A DNA stretch of 64,000 nt from UBA10649 sp037130755 (GCA_037130755.1 JBAXSI010000008.1:1-64000), one strand, 5' to 3'. Counted from the stretch's first letter, positions 15,902 through 23,959 are shown. Translations and numbers: made by a program. The notes: generated by a model not told the origin, from the letters alone.

Positions 15902-16369
15902 GTGAACGGACAGGGCGAACTGAGCATCCAGGAGCGTTTCTTCGCGGGCATGACGTGCTTCGGGTGCGGGCCGGCGAATGACAAGGGGTTGCGACTTCGC
16001 AGTTTTCCCTCGCCCGACGGGACGGTGGCCACGTTCACTCCGTGGCCTGAGCACGACAACGGGCTCGGATTCCTCAACGGCGGGATCATCTGCACCGTGC
16101 TGGACTGTCACAGCGCGACCCCGATGATCCTGGAGGCGGAGCGACTGGGACTGGCCGGCAGTGTGATGTCGCTGCCGTACGTCACAGCGGGCCTGGATGT
16201 GCGCTACCTCCGGCCCACGCCCCTGAACGTGCCGAGCGAGTTGCGCGCGCGGATCGTCGCCGGCGACGAGTCAGCTATGACCGTGGAGGCTGAACTGTCA
16301 TGCGACGGCAAGGTGCGCGCTGTTGCCGTCGCCGTCTGGAAGAGGTGGACTGCGCGGCAGACGGGCTAG
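15902..16369 (+). CDS. PaaI-type hotdog acyl-CoA thioesterase
   Basis: A 155-residue protein. CFGCGPANDKGLRL near the start, then NGGIICTVLDCHSATPM (the hotdog helix) and LDVRYLRPTPL are standard for PaaI/4HBT-like thioesterases, which hydrolyse acyl-CoA. The GTG at 15902, behind GGAAGGTGGG, is preferred to the ATG at 15863. It is divergent from the racemase gene (84 bp apart) and shares CTAG at its stop with the convergent PPOX gene. The acyl chain specificity is unknown. Confidence 0.87.
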   Translation: MNGQGELSIQERFFAGMTCFGCGPANDKGLRLRSFPSPDGTVATFTPWPEHDNGLGFLNGGIICTVLDCHSATPMILEAERLGLAGSVMSLPYVTAGLDVRYLRPTPLNVPSELRARIVAGDESAMTVEAELSCDGKVRAVAVAVWKRWTARQTG

Positions 16370-16770
16370 TCGGCGTCAGCGAACGGGCGTCGTTCGATCA
16401 TGCCGCCCAGGTGGGTGCCCGCGTCGGGGTTGATCGCCCAACTCCACACCGTCTCCGGTCGGATCACGATGACGCTGCCGCCGTCATCGGTCGTGAGCGC
16501 CTCGGCAGCACCCCTGACCTTGACGCCGCGCGGCCGCCAGGGATTCACGCTCGCGAGCTCGTCGACGACGAATGCCGCCCGGCCAGATGCCACGACGTTG
16601 TTCCACTTGATCGTTCGGGGGTTGTCGAAGCCTGAGATCCGGATGGAGCCGTCGTCAGCCACCGAGAACGTCACCGGGGCCACGTCCGGCTCGCCCTTGG
16701 CTGACGCCGTGGCGATGCGCCCAAGATGCTGGGAGCGGAGGAAGGCCGCCTCCTGCGGCGTGAAGGCCAC
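16366..16770 (-). CDS. PPOX-class (F420-type) oxidoreductase
   Basis: A 134-residue split-barrel flavoprotein. It reads FTPQEAAFLRSQHLGRIATAS, then RTIKWNNVVASGRAAFVVDE and a terminal SWAINPD, matching the short PPOX group that in mycobacteria binds F420 (TIGR04023-like). It probably reduces a small substrate with F420H2 or FMN. The start is GTG, two bases after the stop of the DoxX gene, so the pair is co-transcribed. Its stop shares CTAG with the thioesterase. Confidence 0.82.
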   Translation of the reverse strand: MAFTPQEAAFLRSQHLGRIATASAKGEPDVAPVTFSVADDGSIRISGFDNPRTIKWNNVVASGRAAFVVDELASVNPWRPRGVKVRGAAEALTTDDGGSVIVIRPETVWSWAINPDAGTHLGGMIERRPFADAD

Positions 16771-16772
16771 GG

Positions 16773-17144
16773 CTAGAAGGCGTAGGGGCCGAAACGACCC
16801 CAGGCGATGAAGAGGGCGAGAACCAGGAACACCGCTGACGGGACGATCTCCTTGGCCTCCCCTCGACGGATGTGGACGACGATGGCGCCGATCATGACGA
16901 TCGCGAGCCCGACCGCGGCCAGCGGTACGAGGATCGGAGCGATTCCCGTGATCGCCGGCAGGATGAGCCCGATCGCGGCCAGCAGCTCGGCCAGCCCGAT
17001 GAGCTTGATCATGCCGGGGGAGTAGTCCTCCGTCCACGCCATCCGCGAGGCCAGCTTCTCCTTGGGGCTTGTCAGCTTGGTGATGCCGGCGATGAGCATC
17101 GCGGCGGCCAGCACACCCGCCGCGATCCAGAGTGCGATGTTCAT
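16773..17144 (-). CDS. DoxX-family membrane protein
   Basis: A 123-residue protein with four hydrophobic helices and the conserved GITKLTSPKEKL loop plus IGLAELLAAIGLILP, typical of DoxX_2 proteins. Members are linked with redox or quinone-associated membrane processes, without a firm activity. GGAG precedes the ATG. It is first in a DoxX-PPOX operon and divergent from a MarR regulator, the usual arrangement for MarR-controlled DoxX/oxidoreductase genes. A recognisable promoter lies at 17197-17224. Confidence 0.85.
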   Translation of the reverse strand: MNIALWIAAGVLAAAMLIAGITKLTSPKEKLASRMAWTEDYSPGMIKLIGLAELLAAIGLILPAITGIAPILVPLAAVGLAIVMIGAIVVHIRRGEAKEIVPSAVFLVLALFIAWGRFGPYAF

Positions 17145-17196
17145 CGTTTCTCCGCATGTGGTGAAAGTAGTTGCAGGTTGGATTATTTCGATTTGG

Positions 17197-17224
17197 ACTA
17201 TATCAGGCTTCGAGCTCGGCGCAA
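17197..17224 (-). promoter_or_regulatory. Promoter of the DoxX-PPOX operon
   Basis: TTGCGC (-35, 17219-17224) and TATAGT (-10, 17197-17202) are separated by 16 bp. The region between it and the gene is AT-rich and holds a near-repeat TTGGATTAT (17178-17186) and TTGGACTAT (17193-17201), possible regulator half-sites. Confidence 0.5.
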
Positions 17225-17240
17225 GTCCCGCGCAGGTGGC

Positions 17241-17266
17241 CCATGCCGTCTAGCATGACGGCATGG
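17241..17266. promoter_or_regulatory. MarR operator spanning -10 box and start codon
   Basis: CCATGCCGTC (17241-17250) and GACGGCATGG (17257-17266) are perfect 10-bp inverted repeats. The spacer is TAGCAT, which is also the -10 box six bases before the marR ATG at 17263; that ATG lies inside the right arm. Binding here would block polymerase directly, so autorepression is likely. Confidence 0.65.
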
Positions 17267-17766
17267 CGGACGACTGCTGGCTGGAGCCAGACGAGTGGCG
17301 TCTTTGGCATGGACTGCTGCGGACGTGGTCGCTCATGGAGGCCGAGCTCGACCGACGCCTCCAGCAGGATGTCGGCCTGACCCTCGCCGAGTTCGAAGTC
17401 CTCTCCTACCTCGAGACCGGGCCCGAGAAGGGGCTTCGCATGTTCGAGCTCGGTGAGCGGGTGCTCGCCTCCAAGACCCGACTCACGCACATCGTCGACC
17501 GTCTCGAGAGGGGTGGCCTGGTGCGTCGGCGACGCGATCCCGAGGACGCGCGCGGGGTCCTGGTGGTGCTCACCGCCAAGGGCAGGCGAGCGCAGGCGGC
17601 TGCAGGTCCCACGTACGTGGAGGCCGTGCGAACCCGCCTCCTCGACCACTTCACCCCAGCTCAGGCCAAGGCCACGTCCACCGCTCTCGACAAGGCACGG
17701 GCATCGCTCGGAGACTGCTCGAAGGTTGCCGATCAGGACCACCTGGTGATCTCCCCGGCCGACTGA
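17263..17766 (+). CDS. MarR-family transcriptional regulator
   Basis: A 167-residue winged-helix regulator. Helices LWHGLLRTWSLMEAELDRRLQQ and LTLAEFEVLSYLE are followed by the recognition helix region SKTRLTHIVDRLERGGLVRR and the wing RDPEDARGVLVVLTAKG, all standard for MarR. Only one Cys lies outside the tail region, so a simple two-Cys switch is not evident. The divergent DoxX-PPOX operon is the probable target. The transcript looks leaderless with an operator over its start. Confidence 0.9.
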   Translation: MADDCWLEPDEWRLWHGLLRTWSLMEAELDRRLQQDVGLTLAEFEVLSYLETGPEKGLRMFELGERVLASKTRLTHIVDRLERGGLVRRRRDPEDARGVLVVLTAKGRRAQAAAGPTYVEAVRTRLLDHFTPAQAKATSTALDKARASLGDCSKVADQDHLVISPAD

Positions 17767-17798
17767 CCCGATCGGCCGCCAATCCCCGCTTCGCTCAG

Positions 17799-17804
17799 TA
17801 GCGT
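17799..17804 (+). promoter_or_regulatory. -10 box, probably leaderless
   Basis: TAGCGT ends six bases before ATG 17811; no ribosome site. Confidence 0.55.
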
Positions 17805-17810
17805 GCAGGC

Positions 17811-19472
17811 ATGGATCCGGTTCATGGTGGCGAGCACATCGTCGATGCGGCCGAGGCCGCTGGCGTCTCCACGGTCTTCACGCTCTCAGGAGCGCACATC
17901 TTCCCGGTGTATGACGCTGCCGTGGGCGGCAAGGCCGCCGTCGAGGCCGCCGGAGACCCGCGGGCGGCAGAACGCGACGGCCGTCTGCGTTTGATCGACA
18001 CGCGCCACGAGCAGACAGCAGTGTTCGCGGCCGAAGCGGTCGGCAAGCTGACTCGGACACCGGGCTTTGCTGCCGTGACGGCCGGCCCCGGAGTCACCAA
18101 CGCGGTGAGTGCGATCACGAGCGCCTGGTTCAACGGCTCCCCGATGGTCGTGCTCGGGGGCCGTTCCCCGGATTCTCGATGGGGGTCCGGCGCGCTGCAG
18201 GAGCTCGATCAGCCGCCGATCCTGGCCCCGGTGACGAAGGCGGCGTGGACGACGCATGACGTCAACGCCATCCGCGCGGACGGCGACCGGGCCTTCGCGC
18301 TCGCCGCCTCGGCTCATGCCGGGCCGGTCTTCTGGGACATCCCCATCGACGTCATCTTCGCCCCGGCACCGAGGGAGGAGCGCCGCGTCGCGGCGGTCGA
18401 CCGTGGCGTTGAACCGGATCCTGACGCCATCGCCAAGGCGCAGCTGCTGCTGGCCGAGTCACGCCACCCGGTGCTCATCCTCGGCAGCGGCGTGTGGATG
18501 TCCGATGCCGTCGACCAGGCGCGAGCGCTCATCGTCGATCGGAACCTGCCCGTCGTCGCGAACGGCATGGGTCGCGGCGTGATCCCGCCGAAGGATCCGC
18601 ACCTGGTGACGCGGGCGCGATCGGCCGCGTTCAAGGGCGCCGACCTCGTGATCGTCGTCGGCACGCCGCTGGACTTCCGCCTGGGATTCGGCGCCTTCGG
18701 GGATCCTCCCGCGAAGGTGATCCACGTCGTGGATGCCGAGTCCGAGCGCTCGAGCGCGGAGGCGGTCGCCTGCACGATCGTCGGCGACCTGCGCCTGAGT
18801 CTTGCCGCCCTTGCCGAGGGCCCGGCCACTGACGACGCCTGGGTCGCGTCATTGCACGACATCGCCTTCGCGGCAGTCGATGCGGACAAGGGCACCCTCA
18901 TCAACGACTCCTTGCCGATCCACCCTGCTCGTATCTACGGCGAGCTCATGCCGCGCCTCACGGACGACTCTGTCGTCATCGGCGACGGTGGCGACTTCGT
19001 CTCGTTCGCCGGCAAGTACGTGGAGCCCATGCAGCCCGGGCGCTGGCTGGATCCGGGCCCGTACGGATGCCTGGGAACCGGGCCCGGCTACGCGCTGGCG
19101 GCTGGGATCGTGCATCCGGGTTCGCCGTTGTTCCTGCTGATGGGCGATGGCGCCGCGGGCTTCTCGTTGATGGACGTGGACTCGCTCGTGCGTCATCGCA
19201 TCCCGGCCGTGATCATCGTCGGGAACAACGCAGGCTGGGGGCTTGAGAAGCAGCCGATGCGCATGCTTTACGGCTATGACGTGATCGCCGACCTCGCGCC
19301 CACGCGATATGACGAGATCGTCGTCACGCTCGGTGGCGGCGGGGAGACGGTCACGGATCCTGCGCAGATCGGCCCGGCCATCGATCGTGCGATGGCCTCA
19401 GGCATCCCCTATCTGGTGAACGTCATGACCGACCCCGAGGCCGCCTACCCCCGCAACACGCTGGGCATCTAG
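17811..19472 (+). CDS. Thiamine-diphosphate enzyme, acetolactate synthase-like
   Basis: A 553-residue enzyme with the three-domain ThDP layout. RHEQTAVFAAEA (near residue 65) carries the Glu that activates the cofactor, and GDGAAGFSLMDVDSLVRH...NNAGW near residue 445 is the GDG-x(n)-NN cofactor and Mg site. Sequence style resembles IlvX-like or 2-hydroxyacyl-CoA lyase-like actinobacterial proteins more than catabolic or anabolic acetolactate synthases, and there is no regulatory subunit gene nearby. The substrate stays open. It is convergent with a FlK-like thioesterase 3 bp away. Confidence 0.82.
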   Translation: MDPVHGGEHIVDAAEAAGVSTVFTLSGAHIFPVYDAAVGGKAAVEAAGDPRAAERDGRLRLIDTRHEQTAVFAAEAVGKLTRTPGFAAVTAGPGVTNAVSAITSAWFNGSPMVVLGGRSPDSRWGSGALQELDQPPILAPVTKAAWTTHDVNAIRADGDRAFALAASAHAGPVFWDIPIDVIFAPAPREERRVAAVDRGVEPDPDAIAKAQLLLAESRHPVLILGSGVWMSDAVDQARALIVDRNLPVVANGMGRGVIPPKDPHLVTRARSAAFKGADLVIVVGTPLDFRLGFGAFGDPPAKVIHVVDAESERSSAEAVACTIVGDLRLSLAALAEGPATDDAWVASLHDIAFAAVDADKGTLINDSLPIHPARIYGELMPRLTDDSVVIGDGGDFVSFAGKYVEPMQPGRWLDPGPYGCLGTGPGYALAAGIVHPGSPLFLLMGDGAAGFSLMDVDSLVRHRIPAVIIVGNNAGWGLEKQPMRMLYGYDVIADLAPTRYDEIVVTLGGGGETVTDPAQIGPAIDRAMASGIPYLVNVMTDPEAAYPRNTLGI

Positions 19473-19475
19473 TCG

Positions 19476-19889
19476 TCACAGCGCGTTGAGGAAGGCCCCA
19501 CGCTCGACGATCACCCGTACATGCGTGCCACGGCCGATCTCGACGGTGTTGCCGCCAATGTGGTGAGACGCCTCGACGTCGAACGTGATCTTCGCGCCGT
19601 CCACGTTGGTCGCGCGTGCACGGGCCGTGATCTGCGCGCCGATCGGGGAGGGTGCCAGATGGCGCACGTCGATGCGCGACCCGACGGACGTGAGGCCGCC
19701 GGGCAGGTGATGGGCGAGGGCCGCGCAGGCCGCGGCCTCCATCAGCGCGACCATCGTCGGCGTCGCGAGCACAGGGAGGTCGCCGCTGCCCGCAGCGATG
19801 GCCGTCATGGAGTCGCTGACCACGTGCGCCACCTCACCGACGGCGCCCTCGATGCCGTGGGCAACCTCAGCGGGCAGGGTGAAGCACAC
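19476..19889 (-). CDS. FlK-like hotdog thioesterase
   Basis: A 137-residue protein. T43, E51 (ATPTMVALMEAAA) and H77 (VRHLAPSP) occupy the positions of the catalytic T42, E50 and H76 of fluoroacetyl-CoA thioesterase FlK. In most bacteria such homologues are general short acyl-CoA thioesterases; fluoroacetate resistance cannot be inferred. The start is GTG, with AAGGAG 11 bases upstream placed right after the stop of the tail-tube-fold gene. It is the last gene of the four-gene operon starting at 21948. Confidence 0.82.
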   Translation of the reverse strand: MCFTLPAEVAHGIEGAVGEVAHVVSDSMTAIAAGSGDLPVLATPTMVALMEAAACAALAHHLPGGLTSVGSRIDVRHLAPSPIGAQITARARATNVDGAKITFDVEASHHIGGNTVEIGRGTHVRVIVERGAFLNAL

Positions 19890-19912
19890 TTTGGCTCATT
19901 CTCCTTGATGCC

Positions 19913-20419
19913 TCACGGCTCCGTGGGCTCCACGACGGATGCGTCGCGCTCCCACCCCTCATGCTGGACGGTGATGGACTGGATGGCAACAGCGCTCTCG
20001 CCGGCGTCGAGATCGGAGAGGGCGACGTACTCCGACACCCAGGCGCGATAGACCTTGTAGGCGATCACGAGTTGGCCGGCCTCGTTGAACAGCTCGATGG
20101 TGAAGTCCTTGCGGAAGTCCTTGAGGGACATCTCGTTTCCGGCGGCGGACCCCAGGCTCCAGACCCTGTTCGCCCAGTGCTCGAACTCAGCGTCATGCGT
20201 GACCCCGCGGCTCAGCGTGATCGGCTCGAAGGATGTGCGCCCAGGTGACTTGCGGACGACGGACGGGTCGCCGCCCTGCCGGTATTCGACGACCTGCGTG
20301 ACGCGTCGCAGCGCGCTGACCGTGGTGATGCCCGCGACGTAGCGACCGTCCCACTTCACACGGAACTTGAAGTTCTTGTACGGGTCGTGCCGATGGGCGT
20401 TGACGACGAACTCAGCCAT
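19913..20419 (-). CDS. Phage tail tube (gp19 / TIGR02241) family protein, orphan
   Basis: A 168-residue protein with the full gp19 pattern: DPYKNFKFRVKWDGRYVAG, VTQVVEYRQGGD, RKSPGRTSFEPITLSRGVT, then FRKDFTIELFNEAGQLVIAYKVYRAW and VAIQSITVQHEGWERD. In phages and contractile injection systems this fold makes the inner tube. Here no sheath, baseplate, spike or ATPase gene is present. It lies between a Pr6Pr membrane gene (8 bp upstream) and a thioesterase (23 bp downstream) in one operon. AGGAGA precedes the ATG. The family call is strong; the role is unknown. Confidence 0.88.
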   Translation of the reverse strand: MAEFVVNAHRHDPYKNFKFRVKWDGRYVAGITTVSALRRVTQVVEYRQGGDPSVVRKSPGRTSFEPITLSRGVTHDAEFEHWANRVWSLGSAAGNEMSLKDFRKDFTIELFNEAGQLVIAYKVYRAWVSEYVALSDLDAGESAVAIQSITVQHEGWERDASVVEPTEP

Positions 20420-20427
20420 GACTTCTC

Positions 20428-21177
20428 CTATCCGCGAGCACGTCTTCCGGCGCTCGTGCGCCGGAAGAGGGCGTCCAGTCCCATGAACGCGAACGCCAGG
20501 ATGATGGCTACGACGACGATTACCAGGACGAAGACGAGGACTGAGACAAGTCCCTCGGTACCGACGTCGAGGAAGTTGTACGGATAGGCGCCGACCACAG
20601 CGCCCCGGATGAGCGCAATCGCCGCCCAGGCGAGCGGAAGGATCATCGAGAGCCCGATCACGCGAATGTTGATCAGCCCGCGCGGACCTGCGAGCAACCA
20701 CACCAGGACCGTCACGATCGGCGTGATCACGTGTTCAAGCGCGTTGCTGGCGAAATCCCATCCGGTCTTCGGTCCCGCGGCGAGGAGCAGGTTGTAGACC
20801 ACGCCGGTGATGGCGATCATGAGGAGACTGTCGAGCCGCAAAGCCCGCCAGGTGGCGCCGACCCGGTCGGTCCGAGCGAAGAGGCCCGGCCGCAGCACAA
20901 GCACAGTGAGGACCACGGCAACGACGATGTTGCTGAGGATCGTGAAGTAGGTCAGCCAGTCGAAGATGCGCTCGACGGGTGAGTCGATTCCGTCGGCAAC
21001 ATTGCCCAGGATCGTCGGCTTGGAGGGATCAGCGGTGTCGTTGTAGTAGCCAGTGAAGTTCAGCAGGAAGGACAGGACGACGCTGCACCACGCGATGATC
21101 GCGTTGAGCCAGAACAGCGGCCGGCCATAGCGCGGAACCATCAACGTGTCGTCGACGGCGATCAGCGGGGTTGCCAT
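20428..21177 (-). CDS. Pr6Pr family membrane protein
   Basis: A 249-residue protein with six hydrophobic helices. The segments DWLTYFTILSNIVVAVVL, LDSLLMIAITGVVYNLLL, LEHVITPIVTVLVWLL and YPYNFLDV recur in the Pr6Pr/FAR-17a-like family, whose function in bacteria is unknown. GAGGAG precedes the ATG. It is second in the SDR, Pr6Pr, tail-tube-fold, thioesterase operon, 12 bp after the SDR. Confidence 0.82.
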   Translation of the reverse strand: MATPLIAVDDTLMVPRYGRPLFWLNAIIAWCSVVLSFLLNFTGYYNDTADPSKPTILGNVADGIDSPVERIFDWLTYFTILSNIVVAVVLTVLVLRPGLFARTDRVGATWRALRLDSLLMIAITGVVYNLLLAAGPKTGWDFASNALEHVITPIVTVLVWLLAGPRGLINIRVIGLSMILPLAWAAIALIRGAVVGAYPYNFLDVGTEGLVSVLVFVLVIVVVAIILAFAFMGLDALFRRTSAGRRARG

Positions 21178-21189
21178 GGCTTCGACTCC

Positions 21190-21948
21190 TCAGTCCTTGG
21201 GCCCGCCGGCCACGTAGATCACCTGGCCGGTCACGAAGCCGGCCCCTTCGCTGACGAGGAACGACACGGTGTGGGCGATGTCGTCGGGTTGGCCCACCCT
21301 GCGGACCGGGGTCTCGGCTGCGACTACTGCGCAGAAGTCCTCGAATGACATCCCGATCCGCGCCGCTGTCGCAGCCGTCATGTCGGTTGCGATGAACCCT
21401 GGCGCGATCGCGTTGGCCGTGACGCCGAACGGGCCCAGCTCGAGAGCGAGCGTCTTGGTGAATCCTTGGAGGCCGGCCTTCGCAGCCGAGTAGTTGACCT
21501 GGCCACGGTTGCCCAGAGCCGAGGTGCTGGACAGGTTGACGATGCGGCCCCACTTCGCCTCGGTCATGTACTTCTGCGCAGCTCGCGTCATGAGGAACGC
21601 GCCCCGCAGATGCACGTTGATCACGGCATCCCAGTCGTCGTTCGTCATCTTGAACAGCAGGTTGTCGCGAATGATCCCCGCGTTGTTGACGAGCACGGTC
21701 GGCGCACCGAGTTCGGCGGCTACCGTCTGTACCGCAGCCTCGACGCGTTCAGTGTCGGTCACGTCCACTGCTACGCCGATGGCCTGGCCGCCAGCAGCCG
21801 TGATCGCCGCCGCTGCCTCATCGACGGCAGACTGGTCCAGATCCAGCAGCGCGACGGCGAGGCCGTCAGCCGCGAGGCGGCTGGCGACCGCAGCACCGAT
21901 GCCGCGGGCCGCTCCGGTGATGATCGCCACGCGACCGCTGTTCGTCAT
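21190..21948 (-). CDS. FabG-like short-chain dehydrogenase/reductase
   Basis: A 252-residue Rossmann enzyme. TGAARGIG binds the cofactor, LVNNAG follows, and the catalytic Ser, Tyr and Lys are in NLSSTSALGN and YSAAKAG; the ending FVTGQVIYVAGG is typical of 3-oxoacyl-thioester reductases. It would reduce a 3-ketoacyl-ACP or -CoA, or oxidise the alcohol. ATG 21948 with GGGAG five bases upstream is preferred over the overlapping GTG at 21954. It heads the four-gene operon with Pr6Pr, the tail-tube-fold protein and a thioesterase. Confidence 0.88.
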   Translation of the reverse strand: MTNSGRVAIITGAARGIGAAVASRLAADGLAVALLDLDQSAVDEAAAAITAAGGQAIGVAVDVTDTERVEAAVQTVAAELGAPTVLVNNAGIIRDNLLFKMTNDDWDAVINVHLRGAFLMTRAAQKYMTEAKWGRIVNLSSTSALGNRGQVNYSAAKAGLQGFTKTLALELGPFGVTANAIAPGFIATDMTAATAARIGMSFEDFCAVVAAETPVRRVGQPDDIAHTVSFLVSEGAGFVTGQVIYVAGGPKD

Positions 21949-22083
21949 TGTCACTCCCTGGTCGGAATCGGCTTCACCTTACTGATCCTCATTCGCCCTC
22001 ATCCGGTGAATCGCAACCGTCCCAACTACGATCGAAGTCCTCCCGAACAGGGCCGGGACCTGCTAGCACTTGTGGAGACTCCA

Positions 22084-22716
22084 GTGTCACCATTGATCGA
22101 GCACGTGGCCTGGTCCAATGCTGAGCAGGAGCGGGCCGGCACTCCCCTCGTGGTCGCGCTGCACGGGCGCGGCGCGGACGAGTCGTCGATGATCGAGCTC
22201 ACCCCATACCTGCCCGACTTCGTGACCGTGGCTGCCCCGAGGGCGCCGATCACGCTCGACCAGGGCTACGCCTGGTTCGCCAACCGCGGCATCGGCCGGC
22301 CGATCGAGGATTCGATCAAGGCGACCGGAGCGGCGCTGTTCAGCTGGCTGGACAAAGTTGCTGCCGTCCACAGCCACGTGATCGTGCTGGGCTTCTCTGG
22401 CGGGACGGCCATGGCTGGCGGACTCATCCTTGAACGCCCACACCGATTCGCCGGTGCCGCGCTGCTGTCTGGGACCTTGCCATGGGACGCCGGGTACGAC
22501 ACGAGCCTGAACCGACTTGCGGCCCTTCCCGTGCTGTGGAGCATCGACGTCGACGACGCGATGATCCCGCGCGATCTCGTGGAGCGAAGCGAGGAGTGGC
22601 TGCGCGAGAGTTCTGGCGCGAGCCTGCTGGAGTTCTCCTACCCGGGCATCGGCCACAGCATGACCATCGACGAGTTGGCCGACGTGAGCACGTTCATCGC
22701 CGACGTACTGGACTAG
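22084..22716 (+). CDS. Phospholipase/carboxylesterase-type alpha/beta hydrolase
   Basis: A 210-residue hydrolase of the YpfH/carboxylesterase type. PLVVALHGRGADESSM forms the oxyanion region, GFSGGTAMA the nucleophile elbow, the Asp is in SIDVDDAMIP and the His in GIGHSM. The start is taken as GTG 22084 with GGAG six bases upstream, though a much longer open frame continues upstream; GTG 22072 is an alternative. Its stop shares CTAG with the thioredoxin-reductase fusion gene on the other strand. Confidence 0.84.
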   Translation: MSPLIEHVAWSNAEQERAGTPLVVALHGRGADESSMIELTPYLPDFVTVAAPRAPITLDQGYAWFANRGIGRPIEDSIKATGAALFSWLDKVAAVHSHVIVLGFSGGTAMAGGLILERPHRFAGAALLSGTLPWDAGYDTSLNRLAALPVLWSIDVDDAMIPRDLVERSEEWLRESSGASLLEFSYPGIGHSMTIDELADVSTFIADVLD

Positions 22717-23909
22717 CCGTCCCGCATCTCGTCGAGATGGTGGCGGATCTGCAGGGCTGCTGCAGCACCCTCGCCAACGGCCGAGGCAAGTTGCTTGGTG
22801 GAACCCGCCCGCACGTCTCCGGCGGCGAAGATGCCCGGAGACGAGGTGGCCATCATGCGGTCGGTCACGACGAAGCCGGCCTCGTCGAGGGTGACCAGCC
22901 CGTCGAGCCAGCCTGCGTTGGGCTTGAGGCCGATGAAGACGAAAGCACCGTTTGCTGAATGCTCGATCTCGTTGTCGTCTGGTCCGACCAGGCGTACCGA
23001 CGCGAGTTTGCCGTGTTCGTTTGCCGTGAAGGCGGCCACAGTGGTGTGGAGGAGCACGGTCATCTTCGGATGGTTCATCACCTTGTCCTGGAGGATGCGC
23101 GAGCCCTTCAGGGAGGGGCCTCGTTCGATGACCGTCACATGGTCGGCGAACTGGGTCAGGAACAGGCCCTCCTCGAGACCGGAGTTGCCACCTCCGAGCA
23201 CGACCAGCTCCGCCGCCCCCTTGTAGAACGGCCCGTCGCACGTGGCACAGAAGTGCACTCCCGCGCCGATGAGGTCGGCCTCGCCGGGGGCATCCGTGCG
23301 GAGATACGTCGAGCCGGTGCCGATGAGCACGGCCCCGGCCACCACCTCCTGGCCGGTCGAGAGGGTCACCTTGGTGCGTCCTTCATGAGGATCCAGGCCC
23401 GTCACCGACACCGCCGCCAGCATCTCCACGCCATACCGCTGCGCCTGCTCGACGAATCTCGAGGCTAGTTCGGCTCCCTTGATCCCGTCCGGGAACCCAG
23501 GATAGTTGTCAAGGCGTTCGGTGATGCCCGCCTGCCCGCCGAGCGCCGAGCGCTCGATGACCAGCGTGCGGAAGTTCTCGCGCGCGGTGTAGATGGCGGT
23601 GGTCAGGCCGGTGGGACCGCCGCCGATGATGACGACGTCATAGGTTGATTGCGCGGCCTCCCGCGTGAGGCCGACCTTCTCAGCAAGTTCCTCGTTGGTC
23701 GGCTCAGTGACGAAACTGCCGTCCGGAAAGACGATGGTGGGGATGATCTGCTTGCCGTCGTTCAGCGCCAGGACGGTCTCGATTGACTCGGGATGCTCCT
23801 CGAGGTCGACGTAGGCAAAGGGGATGCGTTGCTCCCCGAGGAATGCCTTGCTTCGACGGCAGTCAGGGCACCACGTGGCCCCGTAAAGCACGATCCCATG
23901 TTCTGTCAT
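22713..23909 (-). CDS. Glutaredoxin/mycoredoxin-thioredoxin reductase fusion
   Basis: A 398-residue flavoprotein in two parts. Residues 1-80 are a glutaredoxin-like domain with CPDC at 14-17 and IIPTIVF (cis-Pro). Residues 90-398 are a thioredoxin reductase: GGGPTG (96-101) for FAD, CATC (221-224) as redox pair, GGGNSG (239-244) for NADPH and a late GDV. Electrons could pass from NADPH through FAD and CATC to the fused CPDC, replacing a separate thioredoxin. AGGGAG precedes the ATG. No thioredoxin gene is adjacent. Confidence 0.9.
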   Translation of the reverse strand: MTEHGIVLYGATWCPDCRRSKAFLGEQRIPFAYVDLEEHPESIETVLALNDGKQIIPTIVFPDGSFVTEPTNEELAEKVGLTREAAQSTYDVVIIGGGPTGLTTAIYTARENFRTLVIERSALGGQAGITERLDNYPGFPDGIKGAELASRFVEQAQRYGVEMLAAVSVTGLDPHEGRTKVTLSTGQEVVAGAVLIGTGSTYLRTDAPGEADLIGAGVHFCATCDGPFYKGAAELVVLGGGNSGLEEGLFLTQFADHVTVIERGPSLKGSRILQDKVMNHPKMTVLLHTTVAAFTANEHGKLASVRLVGPDDNEIEHSANGAFVFIGLKPNAGWLDGLVTLDEAGFVVTDRMMATSSPGIFAAGDVRAGSTKQLASAVGEGAAAALQIRHHLDEMRDG

Positions 23910-23944
23910 GAAGGCTCCCTGTCATCCTGCGGGAATCTGGTACT

Positions 23945-23959
23945 AGGGCATCATGCCCT
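23945..23959. promoter_or_regulatory. Small inverted repeat before the DUF389 gene
   Basis: AGGGCAT and ATGCCCT are perfect inverted repeats around one C, between the divergent redox-fusion and DUF389 genes. Possible operator; no other support. Confidence 0.3.

Noticed and set aside
19913..20419. Prophage or contractile injection system remnant
   Set aside because: Only the tail-tube-fold gene is present; the flanking genes are metabolic and co-directional with short spacers, and there is no integrase, att repeat or other phage gene.
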